A DNA stretch of 64,000 bases from NCBI GenBank assembly GCA_002352205.1, contig DEHZ01000003.1, forward strand, positions 30,803 to 94,802, read 5' to 3'. The stretch is from Flavobacterium sp. UBA2787. Its GTDB lineage: Bacteria; Bacteroidota; Bacteroidia; Flavobacteriales; Flavobacteriaceae. Below, one piece after another: positions 9,137-18,027 of the stretch (positions are counted from its first letter, which is position 1; every line of letters begins with the position of its first letter). Made by a program: the position numbers and the translations under genes. The notes beneath the pieces are model-generated. The model searched no databases and was not told where the DNA came from. It was given only the letters and a program-made list of their open reading frames with translations.

Positions 9137-11629
9137 TTACGCTGTTTTTAGAATTGAAATGGGTAAATTCTCCTTTGTTTTAACATCAACTTCCAACTCG
9201 TTTTGAATGTGATTTGTTTTTTGAATGGCTTGATAAATAACAAAATCTTCATTTTCAAATACAAAAAGTTGTTTCGTTTCCGGATGAACTACGACAAGTT
9301 TTACCCATTCATTTTTGAACCATTCAAAAGTTGATGGATTTTTGGTAATTGCATTTTTTACAATTTCCGGAAAATGCTCTGCTACTACTAGCAATCGGAT
9401 AGGATCATGAACTTCAATCATCTGACTGGGTAATCCGGGACGAAGATCACCATCAATTCCATTGGCCACACCAATTAAACCCATGACATTATGTGGCAAT
9501 TTTGAACCGGCACCTAACTTTTGATTGTCAACCCTGGAAAAATAATATTCCAAATTTATTCCGCCGGCAACTGGAGCTACTTGTCCTAAAATAACCGCAA
9601 GAAAATCACCTGAAGGATCAATTTGATAATTATAAGAATTCAAAAACGACCGTCTGTCTAAAAACAATTGTTTAGACAAACTTCTTCTTCCAACAACACT
9701 CATCGCGTTCGTAGCATGATTCAATTCCGGTCGAGGTTCAAACAATGATAGAGATCTTCTTTTTACATTTTTGTGCACCTTTTCAAGTGAATCAAAAGAA
9801 TTAATAGTATCAAATCTTCTTGAACGTTCTTTCGCATTATTCTGAAGTGCTTTTGAAAAGATTTCTTGATTTTGAAGATGTAACTTTAGATTCAATTCAC
9901 TTAAACTATCTTCATCATAAAATTGAATTTCATCTCTGGTTGTATCGTGTAGAGCGGGCAGAAATTGAGTTTCCAAAGGAATTTCTATTCCTCGTTCTTT
10001 CAACATTTCCCTAACTTTTAGATGATTGGCGGCAAAACAAGCAACTTTAGCATTCACAGAACTTGGCCTTCCGCAACAAGCACCGCAATCATATCCGGCA
10101 TAATGTGTGTTATTCACACTGGTAGCACCGTGTCCGACAACGTAAACAAGTGACGAAAAATTCTTGATGAGACCAATACTTTTTAATAAACCTTCTACCC
10201 TATTCGTCATTTCTTCAATGGTAAAACCGACTTGTAAATCACTTTCTCTATCATTAAGATTTTGATTTTCGATATGCAGTTTCGCTTTTTTATGCAAATG
10301 TTTAAATGAAGAAGTTGTAGCCGGAGACATAGATGGCCTAAAAATGTTTAAGAACAATTTAAAAGCCGAAGTAAATCCGAGCGTCTGACTAATTACCCAA
10401 CCAAAAAGCAACGAATGAGAATGCTTGTGATAATGAAAATCTTTCACATGCTTTTTCTTTCTCTGTTCTTCTTTAATAAGGAATTTTGGTGCAACCGGAG
10501 CAGGACATAATTTGGTATGAAATTTTCCATTTACCGGTTGGTAATAAAATTCAAAGTTGAAAAAAGCTGCTGTTCCGAATGTTTCTGCTTTAGCATCTTG
10601 GTGTTCAATATGTCTTCTAAAAGAACATTCACGATCATCCATACAAAACAATCCTTGAAAACTCGGAGCAGAATTGACAGAAACTTGTTCTGTTTCTTTC
10701 ACGCTTGCTAACACCTGATCATAAAAGCTCCACTCAAACGCTTTTTGCCAAAGTGAAAGAACCTCAAACAATTCGTTGTATTTTATAGGTTCAAAAAGTT
10801 TATATTCATGAGAACGAACTTTTAAACCGAGTGGCGACCAATTACTATTGAATTTTTTGTCTAAAACATCAATTTCGAGCAATAATTCAAACTTAACCAA
10901 CTCTTCAAAAGTGATTGGTCTTGTATCTAAAAGCGAACTGGGATTTGTTTCGATAGTGGCAATCATCCCACTCCATCCGGGATGAGCGAATTGTTGATCA
11001 AATAAATAGTATTCATAAAGTTCTTGCTTTCCAACCACAATTTCGAGTAATTCTGTAATGGATGCATTTTTAAAAAGCAATTCCTTTACTCTTGTTGAAG
11101 AAAACAAACTTTGAGAAGTATTTTGTTCCAAAGCTTTAATTGCAGCTAAAAAACCAGTAGCCTTTTCAGGAAAAGTCCATAGTGCAATGCCTTGATCTAA
11201 ATAGCTACACAACACCCGAAATAGCAAACTATGAGTTGATTTTTCTAGATTGATAGCGTATTCTTTCTTCCAATTGGCACGTAAATTTCCTATTCTGGCT
11301 TTAACCGATTCATCATAGTTTTGATTGAGTAATTTATCTTTCCAAACAGAAATATTCTCCTTTCCTTTTTCTTTTTCAATCACCCAATTGAGTACGGATT
11401 CATTAATTTCAGTTTTTTTGAATCGGTTCCTGAAATCTTCTAAAGGTAAATAGGTTTTATAGCCAAAAATGGTGGTTGCTTTGGCTAATGCTTCATGAAA
11501 TTTTTTATGTTGAAAAGCATGTAAAGTATTGTGATGAACAAAGTCTTTCAACGGATTTTGTGCCGGTAAATAATGAGTTAGACGATGAAGAACAGCATGT
11601 TCATCAAAGCCATCGATAGTTGTTTTCAC
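9137..11629 (-). CDS. dabA: DabA-like (DUF2309/YbcC) subunit of a dissolved inorganic carbon transporter
   Basis: This is an 830-aa soluble protein of the DUF2309 family. Beta-carbonic-anhydrase-like zinc ligands are visible: Cys329 and Asp331 in CMDDRECSFRRH, His500 in VVGHGATS and Cys515 in YDCGACCG. The 2- and 15-residue spacings match the C351/D353 and H524/C539 ligands recalled for Halothiobacillus DabA. The predicted role is energy-coupled, one-way hydration of CO2 to bicarbonate at the inner membrane with DabB. The start is GTG at 11629; no closer ATG fits. A -7-like TACATTTG lies about 80 bp upstream (11712-11719). Confidence 0.87.
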   Translation of the reverse strand: MKTTIDGFDEHAVLHRLTHYLPAQNPLKDFVHHNTLHAFQHKKFHEALAKATTIFGYKTYLPLEDFRNRFKKTEINESVLNWVIEKEKGKENISVWKDKLLNQNYDESVKARIGNLRANWKKEYAINLEKSTHSLLFRVLCSYLDQGIALWTFPEKATGFLAAIKALEQNTSQSLFSSTRVKELLFKNASITELLEIVVGKQELYEYYLFDQQFAHPGWSGMIATIETNPSSLLDTRPITFEELVKFELLLEIDVLDKKFNSNWSPLGLKVRSHEYKLFEPIKYNELFEVLSLWQKAFEWSFYDQVLASVKETEQVSVNSAPSFQGLFCMDDRECSFRRHIEHQDAKAETFGTAAFFNFEFYYQPVNGKFHTKLCPAPVAPKFLIKEEQRKKKHVKDFHYHKHSHSLLFGWVISQTLGFTSAFKLFLNIFRPSMSPATTSSFKHLHKKAKLHIENQNLNDRESDLQVGFTIEEMTNRVEGLLKSIGLIKNFSSLVYVVGHGATSVNNTHYAGYDCGACCGRPSSVNAKVACFAANHLKVREMLKERGIEIPLETQFLPALHDTTRDEIQFYDEDSLSELNLKLHLQNQEIFSKALQNNAKERSRRFDTINSFDSLEKVHKNVKRRSLSLFEPRPELNHATNAMSVVGRRSLSKQLFLDRRSFLNSYNYQIDPSGDFLAVILGQVAPVAGGINLEYYFSRVDNQKLGAGSKLPHNVMGLIGVANGIDGDLRPGLPSQMIEVHDPIRLLVVAEHFPEIVKNAITKNPSTFEWFKNEWVKLVVVHPETKQLFVFENEDFVIYQAIQKTNHIQNELEVDVKTKENLPISILKTA

Positions 11630-11705
11630 TAATTAATGAAGTTGAATTAATACATAAGTTATTGATTTTCAATAAAAAATTGAAATCTTAAAAACTAATA
11701 TTGTA

Positions 11706-12095
11706 TTAAGACAAATGTATTTTCCAATTGCAGTATAAGTCGTAAAGAGGTAATTTATCTACATTTATTTTAGTGAGAAATTGACAGAAAAACTGTCTTT
11801 CAATAAAAACAAACGTAAATAAATTGGATTTTGGAAATGTAAAATCTAAATGAACTTCATCAATTTCAGATTCCGCAGTTTTTGCTTGGTTAACAACAGT
11901 AAATACTGTTGTTTGAGCCGCATGAATATCACATTCGGAATGATTGTTTGAAGAATGTTTTTGAGAGGTTACGTGATTCTGAGCTAAATCAGCCAATAGT
12001 AATCCTCTGATAGATCCTGTATATAGCACAACAAAGACCAGAAGGAAAGAAAATAATCCTTTGTTTTTTTCTAAAACTGATTTTATTGTTCTCAC
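11706..12095 (-). CDS. Small membrane-anchored protein with His-rich segment
   Basis: This 129-aa protein starts with GTG. It has one N-terminal hydrophobic segment (about residues 13-33) followed by a His/Cys-bearing stretch, HSSNNHSECDIH, which could bind a metal. The C-terminal part (LFTFVFIERQFFCQFL, PLYDLYCNW) resembles the end of the HYC_CC_PP protein encoded at 14880 in general layout. It lies downstream of the HMA gene, separated by a minus-strand terminator. No family was recognised with certainty; a metal-related role is inference. Confidence 0.6.
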   Translation of the reverse strand: MRTIKSVLEKNKGLFSFLLVFVVLYTGSIRGLLLADLAQNHVTSQKHSSNNHSECDIHAAQTTVFTVVNQAKTAESEIDEVHLDFTFPKSNLFTFVFIERQFFCQFLTKINVDKLPLYDLYCNWKIHLS

Positions 12096-12155
12096 ATTAT
12101 TTACCTAAAACGATGTAAAATTAGATTAATTTTCGATTTAAAATGAATTTAAATA

Positions 12156-12186
12156 AAAAAGTTCCGATATCGTTATCGGAACTTTT
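12156..12186 (-). terminator. Terminator after the HMA-domain gene
   Basis: The hairpin AAAAAGTTCCGATA/TATCGGAACTTTT with a 4-base loop is followed on the minus strand by a T-run, just 3' of the gene ending at 12190. Confidence 0.88.
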
Positions 12187-12189
12187 AAT

Positions 12190-12534
12190 TTATTGCTTTC
12201 TTTCAAACTTACAACAGCCGTGCAAATTATTGTAAGCTTCATCTGTTGCTTTTATTTTTTCTGTATCGTGACCAACTTTTGCAACTGCTTCATGAACTTG
12301 ATCTATCGTTGTTTTATTTTCATCCAAAACTAAATGCAAATCTTGATGATCAATGTGCCAAACGGCAGACTTTACACCTTTTACAGACAAGGCAGCTTTT
12401 TCGATACGTTTTTTACACATATCACAATTACCATTTACTTCGATGTCATATTTCGCATTTTTGTTCTTCTTTTCTTGAGCTTGAACTGAAATTCCCATTA
12501 AAGAAATCATCAGTACTAAAATTAACTTTTTCAT
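12190..12534 (-). CDS. Secreted heavy-metal-associated (HMA) domain protein
   Basis: The 114-aa protein has a signal peptide (cleavage near VQAQ) and one HMA ferredoxin-like domain over residues 28-95. The metal-binding motif is GNCDMC (Cys37, Cys40), and an extra CC lies near the C-terminus (HGCCKFE). Such domains bind Cu(I) or similar soft metals; a periplasmic chaperone or scavenger role is likely. It follows the TonB-dependent receptor gene by 48 bp, so the pair probably handles the same metal. Copper is the usual ligand but is not shown by the sequence alone. Confidence 0.85.
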   Translation of the reverse strand: MKKLILVLMISLMGISVQAQEKKNKNAKYDIEVNGNCDMCKKRIEKAALSVKGVKSAVWHIDHQDLHLVLDENKTTIDQVHEAVAKVGHDTEKIKATDEAYNNLHGCCKFERKQ

Positions 12535-12582
12535 TTTATTATTGTTTTTTGTTATTGATTTTGATTTTTTTAATTGTATTTG

Positions 12583-14817
12583 TTACTGAATTTTAAAACG
12601 TAAACCTGTGTAAAACATTGCTCCAAAAACCGGAGCATACACCATTGAACTATCAAAATATGAGCCAAAAGGATCATTACTTCCTAAAATCGCATTTTCT
12701 TGTTGATAATTTCCAAGGTTTTCTGCACCAAGATAAATTTCAAATGTTTTCGAAAATGTTCTGGTAATTTGAGCATTCATCACCGAAAACGGATTAGTAA
12801 ACTCCTGCAAACGATATTCTTCAGGATTAGATTGTGTTCTTGGCAAACGTTGCTTCCCTAACCAATTGTAAGTGAAATCAAATTTCCATTGTTGTCCTTT
12901 TTCCTTGACGTGCGTTTCATAAGCGATGTTTGTAAAAAAACGATGTTTAGCTTGCAAAGGTCTTTCTACTAAACCAATTGTATAATCAGTTTGCACATCA
13001 TAATATTTGTAGGCTGTTCTTACATTGAAATGAGTTGAAATTTCATAACTCAAATCCACTTGTAAACTATTAGCAAATGATTTTCCGTCAAGGTTATAAA
13101 AAAGTACTTCTTGCGGACTAAAATCAACATCTACAATGGCTTGATTTTGAAAATCGGTTCGGTAAAAATCAACCGAAAATTCGGCTTCTTTTCCAAATAC
13201 TTTGAATCCTTGTAAATAACTCACACCATAATTCCAAGCAATTTCAGCATCCAAACCATAAATTTCTCCGCCTGTATCTAAAATTTGAAATTGACGTGAT
13301 GAAGCAAAAAGTTGTTGATTTTCTGCAAAAATATTTGCACTTCTTTTTCCTCTTCCGGCAGAAATTCTGAAAGTGGTTTTTTCAAAAGGTTTGTATCGTA
13401 AATGTGCTCTTGGCGTCACAAAAACTCCTAAACGATTGTGGTAATCAATTCGACCGCCCAAAACATAACTCAAATCGTCATCATTGCAATACGTATATTC
13501 AAAAAACGCACCAACCGAATTGTCAATTCTACTGAAATCGGAGACATTCACCACTTCATCAAACTGATCGTAAGTAAAATTTAAACCGGTTGCAATTTTG
13601 TGTAACGTATTGCTTATAATCGAATTATAAATCAAATTAGAATAAAAACTTCGTTGCGTAATATCATATTGATTTAAACCGAAATATGAATTTTGTTTAT
13701 GGTAATTAAACGCATTTTGAAACCCAAAACTTCGCCACGGAACTTCGGTTGAAACCCGACCTATTTTTGATGAAATATCTAATTTTTCTGTATTGATTTC
13801 TGAACCCCAGAAATTAGTTGTTCCTCTATCTCTATCCGGATCAAAATCAACTTGACCTGTTTGTTTTTCATCATTCATATATCGAAAGTTGATGAAACTC
13901 ACCCAGCCATTCTCGGCATCGGTATATTGCCAACGGTTTATCATATTAATTTGTTGACCGATTGGGTTATCTAAAAAACTATCGTCGTTCATATCGTTTT
14001 TAGAAACTCTCGCATTTCCGTGAAGGAACAAACTGGTTGCCCATTTATCGTTCAGTTTTTTATTAAAATGTGTATTCAATTCAAATCGCGAATCGGTTGA
14101 ACCATATGCATTCAAAAAGAACGGAATATCATCTTGCGGTTTAATCATTTCGTAATTAATCTGACCCGAAATACTTTCAAATCCATTAACCACGGAACCT
14201 GCTCCTTTGGTAATTTGAATGCTTTCCACCCAAGTACCGGGCACAAAGGAGAGTCCATACGCTTGAGAAGCACCCCGAATAGCCGGAATATTTTCTTCTG
14301 TCATCAAAATGTATGGACTTGTTAATCCCAACATTCTAATTTGACGACTTCCGGAAACTGCATCCGAAAAATTGACATCTATTGATGGATTGGTTTCAAA
14401 ACTTTCGGATAAATTACAACAAGCAGCTTTGAGCAATTCTTTACTTGTCATCGTTTGAACATTGGCAGCAGCCATATAATTCTTTTGAAGAGACTTTCTG
14501 ACTTTTGTCAACGTAACTTCGTCAAGGGTGTTATCAAATTCTAAGTTTTGAGTAATTGATTTGGGTTCTGTAATCGTTAAAGTAACAGTTTGAAAACCTA
14601 CGTAACTAATTACCAAAAACGTGTTTTCGGCAGTAAAAGGAATCGAAAAGTTTCCTTTATCGTCTGAAACAGCACCAATTTGTGTGTTTTGCCAATAAAT
14701 ATTTGCTCCCGGAAGAGGCTGATTATCATCAAAAGTAATTTTCCCGGTTACATTTTCTTGCGAAAAAAGTAAAGTGGAAAACAATAAAAATAATGAAATT
14801 ATAAGTTGTTTTTTCAT
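12583..14817 (-). CDS. TonB-dependent outer-membrane receptor, probably metal-related
   Basis: At 744 aa, this has a signal peptide (LLFSQ), a carboxypeptidase-regulatory-like domain (about 23-100), a plug domain (about 115-220, with LLKAACCNLSESFETNPSIDV) and a C-terminal 22-strand barrel ending in GLRFKIQ. It should import a ligand across the outer membrane using TonB energy. The CC pair in the plug and the flanking HYC_CC_PP and HMA genes suggest copper or another metal complex, a pattern common in flavobacteria. The gene is full length with ATG start, 62 bp after the preceding gene. Confidence 0.88.
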   Translation of the reverse strand: MKKQLIISLFLLFSTLLFSQENVTGKITFDDNQPLPGANIYWQNTQIGAVSDDKGNFSIPFTAENTFLVISYVGFQTVTLTITEPKSITQNLEFDNTLDEVTLTKVRKSLQKNYMAAANVQTMTSKELLKAACCNLSESFETNPSIDVNFSDAVSGSRQIRMLGLTSPYILMTEENIPAIRGASQAYGLSFVPGTWVESIQITKGAGSVVNGFESISGQINYEMIKPQDDIPFFLNAYGSTDSRFELNTHFNKKLNDKWATSLFLHGNARVSKNDMNDDSFLDNPIGQQINMINRWQYTDAENGWVSFINFRYMNDEKQTGQVDFDPDRDRGTTNFWGSEINTEKLDISSKIGRVSTEVPWRSFGFQNAFNYHKQNSYFGLNQYDITQRSFYSNLIYNSIISNTLHKIATGLNFTYDQFDEVVNVSDFSRIDNSVGAFFEYTYCNDDDLSYVLGGRIDYHNRLGVFVTPRAHLRYKPFEKTTFRISAGRGKRSANIFAENQQLFASSRQFQILDTGGEIYGLDAEIAWNYGVSYLQGFKVFGKEAEFSVDFYRTDFQNQAIVDVDFSPQEVLFYNLDGKSFANSLQVDLSYEISTHFNVRTAYKYYDVQTDYTIGLVERPLQAKHRFFTNIAYETHVKEKGQQWKFDFTYNWLGKQRLPRTQSNPEEYRLQEFTNPFSVMNAQITRTFSKTFEIYLGAENLGNYQQENAILGSNDPFGSYFDSSMVYAPVFGAMFYTGLRFKIQ

Positions 14818-14879
14818 TAAAAATGATTTTAAATTAAACGTAATTTTTTCACAAAAGTGAAATCTAGTTTAAATTAAAA

Positions 14880-15296
14880 TCAGGCGTAAAAAACAAATTG
14901 GGAATACAATTGATAGAGTGGCGGAGCATTCGCATCACAATAATAATCAAACAATTGCTCGTTGATTAACTCTACTTTATTGGTATAAAAAGAAAATTCA
15001 ACAGTTGGTAAAACCGAAACATAATCGAAGTCAAACTGCAGCTGCTTAATCACAACCTCATCAAAATCGGCTTGAATTGTTTCATCAGAACAACAACCGT
15101 CGTGATTTTCTAACGAAGTTGCACAACACGATTTTTCTTCCGGATGAACATCCATTACACATGGTTCGTCTGTAGTAAAAACGGAGGAAACGGAGGCAAT
15201 CGTATCACCACAATAATGCACATTAAAAGCCAATCCGCTGGAAGAAATCAGCAGATAAAAAGCCATAATAATACTCGTGCACTTTTTGAAGTTCAT
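14880..15296 (-). CDS. HYC_CC_PP family protein
   Basis: This 138-aa protein has a signal-like hydrophobic N-terminus (about residues 8-25), then the family's three hallmarks: HYC (NVHYCGD), Cys pairs (KSCCATS, DGCCSD) and PP (NAPPLYQLY). The Cys/His content suggests metal binding at the periplasmic side. It is the first gene of the unit running to the TonB receptor and HMA genes. A -7 element lies directly before the ATG, giving a very short or absent leader. The family's biochemical role is not established. Confidence 0.85.
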   Translation of the reverse strand: MNFKKCTSIIMAFYLLISSSGLAFNVHYCGDTIASVSSVFTTDEPCVMDVHPEEKSCCATSLENHDGCCSDETIQADFDEVVIKQLQFDFDYVSVLPTVEFSFYTNKVELINEQLFDYYCDANAPPLYQLYSQFVFYA

Positions 15297-15300
15297 ACTG

Positions 15301-15333
15301 CAAAGGTACTTTTTTTTGATTACTAGCTTCCAA
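15301..15333 (-). promoter_or_regulatory. Promoter for the metal-receptor unit, nearly leaderless
   Basis: The minus strand reads TACCTTTG (15308 to 15301), a match to TAnnTTTG, with a TTG at 15333-15331 spaced by 22 bp. The -7 element ends 4 bp before the ATG at 15296, so transcription would begin at or next to the start codon. Confidence 0.5.
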
Positions 15334-15350
15334 AAAATCTGTTAATTGAA

Positions 15351-16706
15351 TTAAATCTCAACAACTTGACCCAAAAGCGGAACAGTTGCTTCAAATCCAT
15401 ACTTGTCAAAAATCTTTGTTCGTAAGGTGTCCGCCGCTTCATTTTCACCGTGAACTAAAAATATTTTTTGAGGTTTTTGTTTTAATTCGCTCAACCAATT
15501 AAGTAAGTCTTGTTGGTCGCCGTGTGCGGATAGTCCTTCTACCAACACTACTTCAGCTTCAACCGGATAATATTTTCCGAAAAATTTGATTTCTTTTGCT
15601 CCTTCTAATAATTTTCTTCCGCGAGTTCCTTCGGCTTGATAACCCACTAACATTACCGTGTTTTCAGGCTTTATAATGTATCGTTCTAAATAGGACAAAA
15701 CCCTTCCACCGGTAATCATTCCGCTTGCAGCAATAACCACTTTGGGTCTTTTGTCATAAATGGCATTGATAGTGTCTTCAAAATCGGAAATCATCGAAAA
15801 CATACTGCACATTTCTTCACATTGATTTGGATTTAATTTGTGCCATTTCGGATTATCATTAAATATATCCAATACTTTAATTCCCATCGGCGTATCAATA
15901 ATATAAGGAATATCCGGAATTCGATTTTGCAAACGCAATTGCCAAAGAAGATACATAACTGTTTGTGCACGTTCGACTGCAAAACTCGGAATCACCACAT
16001 TTCCTCCTCGGTTAATGGTTGTATTAATAATCATTTCCAAATCCAAAAGCACATCATTTTGTGGATGAAGACGATTACCGTAAGTGCTTTCTAAAAAAAC
16101 ATAATCGGCCTTCTGTGTTTTTTTGGGCGGATACATCAACACATCATCATCTTGACCCACATCGCCGGAGAATACGAGTACTTTCCCGTCAACATTTAAT
16201 TCAATGGAACAAGCACCGAGAATATGTCCGGATTGAAAAAATTTAAAATAACTATTCTCGGTTAATTTCACTTCAATTTCCTGATCTACGGCTCTAAAAT
16301 AAGACGTTACTCTTTCGGCATCATCTACGGTGTATAAAGGTTCTGCAGGATTGTGTTTGGAAAAATGTTCTTGATTTGCTTTGGATGCTTCTTCTTCCTG
16401 AATTTTTGCACTATCGGCAAGGATAAGTTTAGCGATTTGTTTGGTTGGAGCAGTACAAAATATTTTACCTTTAAAACCATTTTTTACTAATATTGGCAAC
16501 CAACCGCAATGATCGAGATGGCCGTGCGTGAGTAGCACAAAATCAATCGTAGCAGGTTCGATTGCTAACGGTTGCCAATTTAAATCACGCAATGATTTGA
16601 TTCCCTGAAACAGACCACAATCGATTAAAATGCGGGTTTCATTAAGTTCAACTACTGTTTTTGAACCTGTCACAGTTCCTGTTCCTCCTAAAAAATGAAT
16701 TTTCAT
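15351..16706 (-). CDS. Beta-CASP metallo-beta-lactamase-fold nuclease (CPSF/RNase family)
   Basis: The 451-aa protein has the MBL zinc motif HGHLDH (His61, His63, Asp65, His66) and SGDVGQDD. The beta-CASP region (about 180-370) includes FLESTYGNR and VIAASGMITGGR, and the last part carries LSAHGDQQDL, with a C-terminal RNA-specificity domain (LVHGE). Proteins of this type are zinc-dependent RNases in the cytoplasm; the precise RNA target is unknown. It lies 4 bp downstream of an ATP-cone/nuclease-fold gene, so the two are probably translated from one message. Confidence 0.9.
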   Translation of the reverse strand: MKIHFLGGTGTVTGSKTVVELNETRILIDCGLFQGIKSLRDLNWQPLAIEPATIDFVLLTHGHLDHCGWLPILVKNGFKGKIFCTAPTKQIAKLILADSAKIQEEEASKANQEHFSKHNPAEPLYTVDDAERVTSYFRAVDQEIEVKLTENSYFKFFQSGHILGACSIELNVDGKVLVFSGDVGQDDDVLMYPPKKTQKADYVFLESTYGNRLHPQNDVLLDLEMIINTTINRGGNVVIPSFAVERAQTVMYLLWQLRLQNRIPDIPYIIDTPMGIKVLDIFNDNPKWHKLNPNQCEEMCSMFSMISDFEDTINAIYDKRPKVVIAASGMITGGRVLSYLERYIIKPENTVMLVGYQAEGTRGRKLLEGAKEIKFFGKYYPVEAEVVLVEGLSAHGDQQDLLNWLSELKQKPQKIFLVHGENEAADTLRTKIFDKYGFEATVPLLGQVVEI

Positions 16707-16710
16707 GATT

Positions 16711-17544
16711 TTAATGAATTACATTACACAATTGATTTGCTTCTTTTAGAATGTTTTTGATTCGATTTTTACTCAACCCGATTTTTGAAAGCCATTCCGA
16801 TTTATTAATCAAATCTTTCACGGTGATGAGTTCTTGCATTAATAATTTATCTTTTTCAAGCTGCGTTAAAGTTGTCAAGCAAGTCACAGGATAAATTTGA
16901 GCGGAATCTATTTTATTTCTCAAGCTGTTGCCTTTTGGATAATCCCAACTTAATAGATTCAAGTTTGAACAAATTGCAAATTTTATAGCATCATCTGTAA
17001 ATCGATTATTGGTTACAATCCAACAATGATTTATTTGATAATTTGATCCGAAAACCGAAAAATCTTTCTCTTTTAAATCATTAAATCGAGACAAAATGTA
17101 GAGTGGTACTTTCACATCGGATTTGGCGTCTTGGTTTCCATGAAATTTGCATTCAATCATTGAAACTACATTTTCTTTTTTGAGCAAAACATCAACTTCA
17201 TGCGAAATGCATTTTCCGTCTAAAATCAAATTGGTTTGTGTTTGAAATCCTTCTATCTCAAATAATCTTGCGATAAATTTTTCAAAGTAAAAACCTGCGG
17301 GACCAAGAGCTTGGACAGCCGATCTCAAATTATAACGAGCCGCATGAGCATTTGAAAAATTTTTAAGTAATTGAAAAGCGAGTTTATAAATTTTTTTGGT
17401 TGGAATTCCTTCGTATAATTGCTTATCAATTTCATGCATCACTTGAAATACAGCATCTTCATCCGCTCCTGATTTCCGCAAAGAATGTTGAAGTTTTTCT
17501 TTATCGAATAAAACTAGCTCGCCTGAAAATTTGGTTACTTTCAT
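16711..17544 (-). CDS. ATP-cone domain fused to PD-(D/E)XK nuclease-like domain
   Basis: In this 277-aa protein, residues 1-85 form an ATP-cone (VTKFSGELVLFDKEKLQHSL, with TKKIYKLAFQLL), the nucleotide sensor known from NrdR and ribonucleotide reductases. Residues 100-215 look like an Mrr-type restriction-endonuclease fold, with Glu-Val-Asp in SHEVDVLL and the Glu-Cys-Lys pair in MIECKFHG as plausible catalytic residues. The C-terminus is helical. It may be a nucleotide-regulated nuclease. The beta-CASP RNase gene 4 bp downstream suggests shared nucleic-acid metabolism. It could instead act as an isolated restriction-like protein. Confidence 0.72.
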   Translation of the reverse strand: MKVTKFSGELVLFDKEKLQHSLRKSGADEDAVFQVMHEIDKQLYEGIPTKKIYKLAFQLLKNFSNAHAARYNLRSAVQALGPAGFYFEKFIARLFEIEGFQTQTNLILDGKCISHEVDVLLKKENVVSMIECKFHGNQDAKSDVKVPLYILSRFNDLKEKDFSVFGSNYQINHCWIVTNNRFTDDAIKFAICSNLNLLSWDYPKGNSLRNKIDSAQIYPVTCLTTLTQLEKDKLLMQELITVKDLINKSEWLSKIGLSKNRIKNILKEANQLCNVIH

Positions 17545-17583
17545 AACGCTAAAATTTATACTATAAAGTTACGAAAAAACGAT

Positions 17584-18027
17584 TTAAGAATGCTTTTTTT
17601 GAATATAAAAAGCTGGCACAAAAAGTACTAAAAATAAAGGTTGAACGATGAATCTTCGAACATAGAAAAGTATGAAATTGCTTTTTTCATCAAAAAACAA
17701 AACAATTCCAAAAAACATCAGAATAAGAATTAAAAATAATACCAGATAAAGTACCGAAGCAAATTTGGTAAGCGATACATCTTTAAACAAAAAATAAATC
17801 ACCGCAATAGATAAAGAAGCATTTAAAACATATCGAAAAAGCAAACTAAAAAAAAGTCCAATACCATTAAAATCAGGAAAAGGTAAATTGAGGTAATCAT
17901 TTTTAAAATACTTTAAAAAAGGATCATAAAATAAAGCTTCTTCAAAAAATCGAATAAATGCTAAAGCAAGCACGCACAATCCAATCAAAAGAAAATCAAC
18001 TATTTTAGGCTTTTTTTTGTATTGCAT
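17584..18027 (-). CDS. Exosortase F system-associated membrane protein
   Basis: The 147-aa protein has about four hydrophobic segments (residues 10-28, 50-75, 85-105, 120-142) and a basic cytoplasmic end. It overlaps the xrtF gene by 23 bp and matches in size and layout the small partner that regularly accompanies XrtF in flavobacteria. The biochemical role is unknown. The start is ATG at 18027. Confidence 0.75.
   Translation of the reverse strand: MQYKKKPKIVDFLLIGLCVLALAFIRFFEEALFYDPFLKYFKNDYLNLPFPDFNGIGLFFSLLFRYVLNASLSIAVIYFLFKDVSLTKFASVLYLVLFLILILMFFGIVLFFDEKSNFILFYVRRFIVQPLFLVLFVPAFYIQKKHS

Noticed and set aside
9820-10711. Plus-strand frames within dabA
   Set aside because: They are antisense to a gene with intact zinc ligands and have no recognisable domain.
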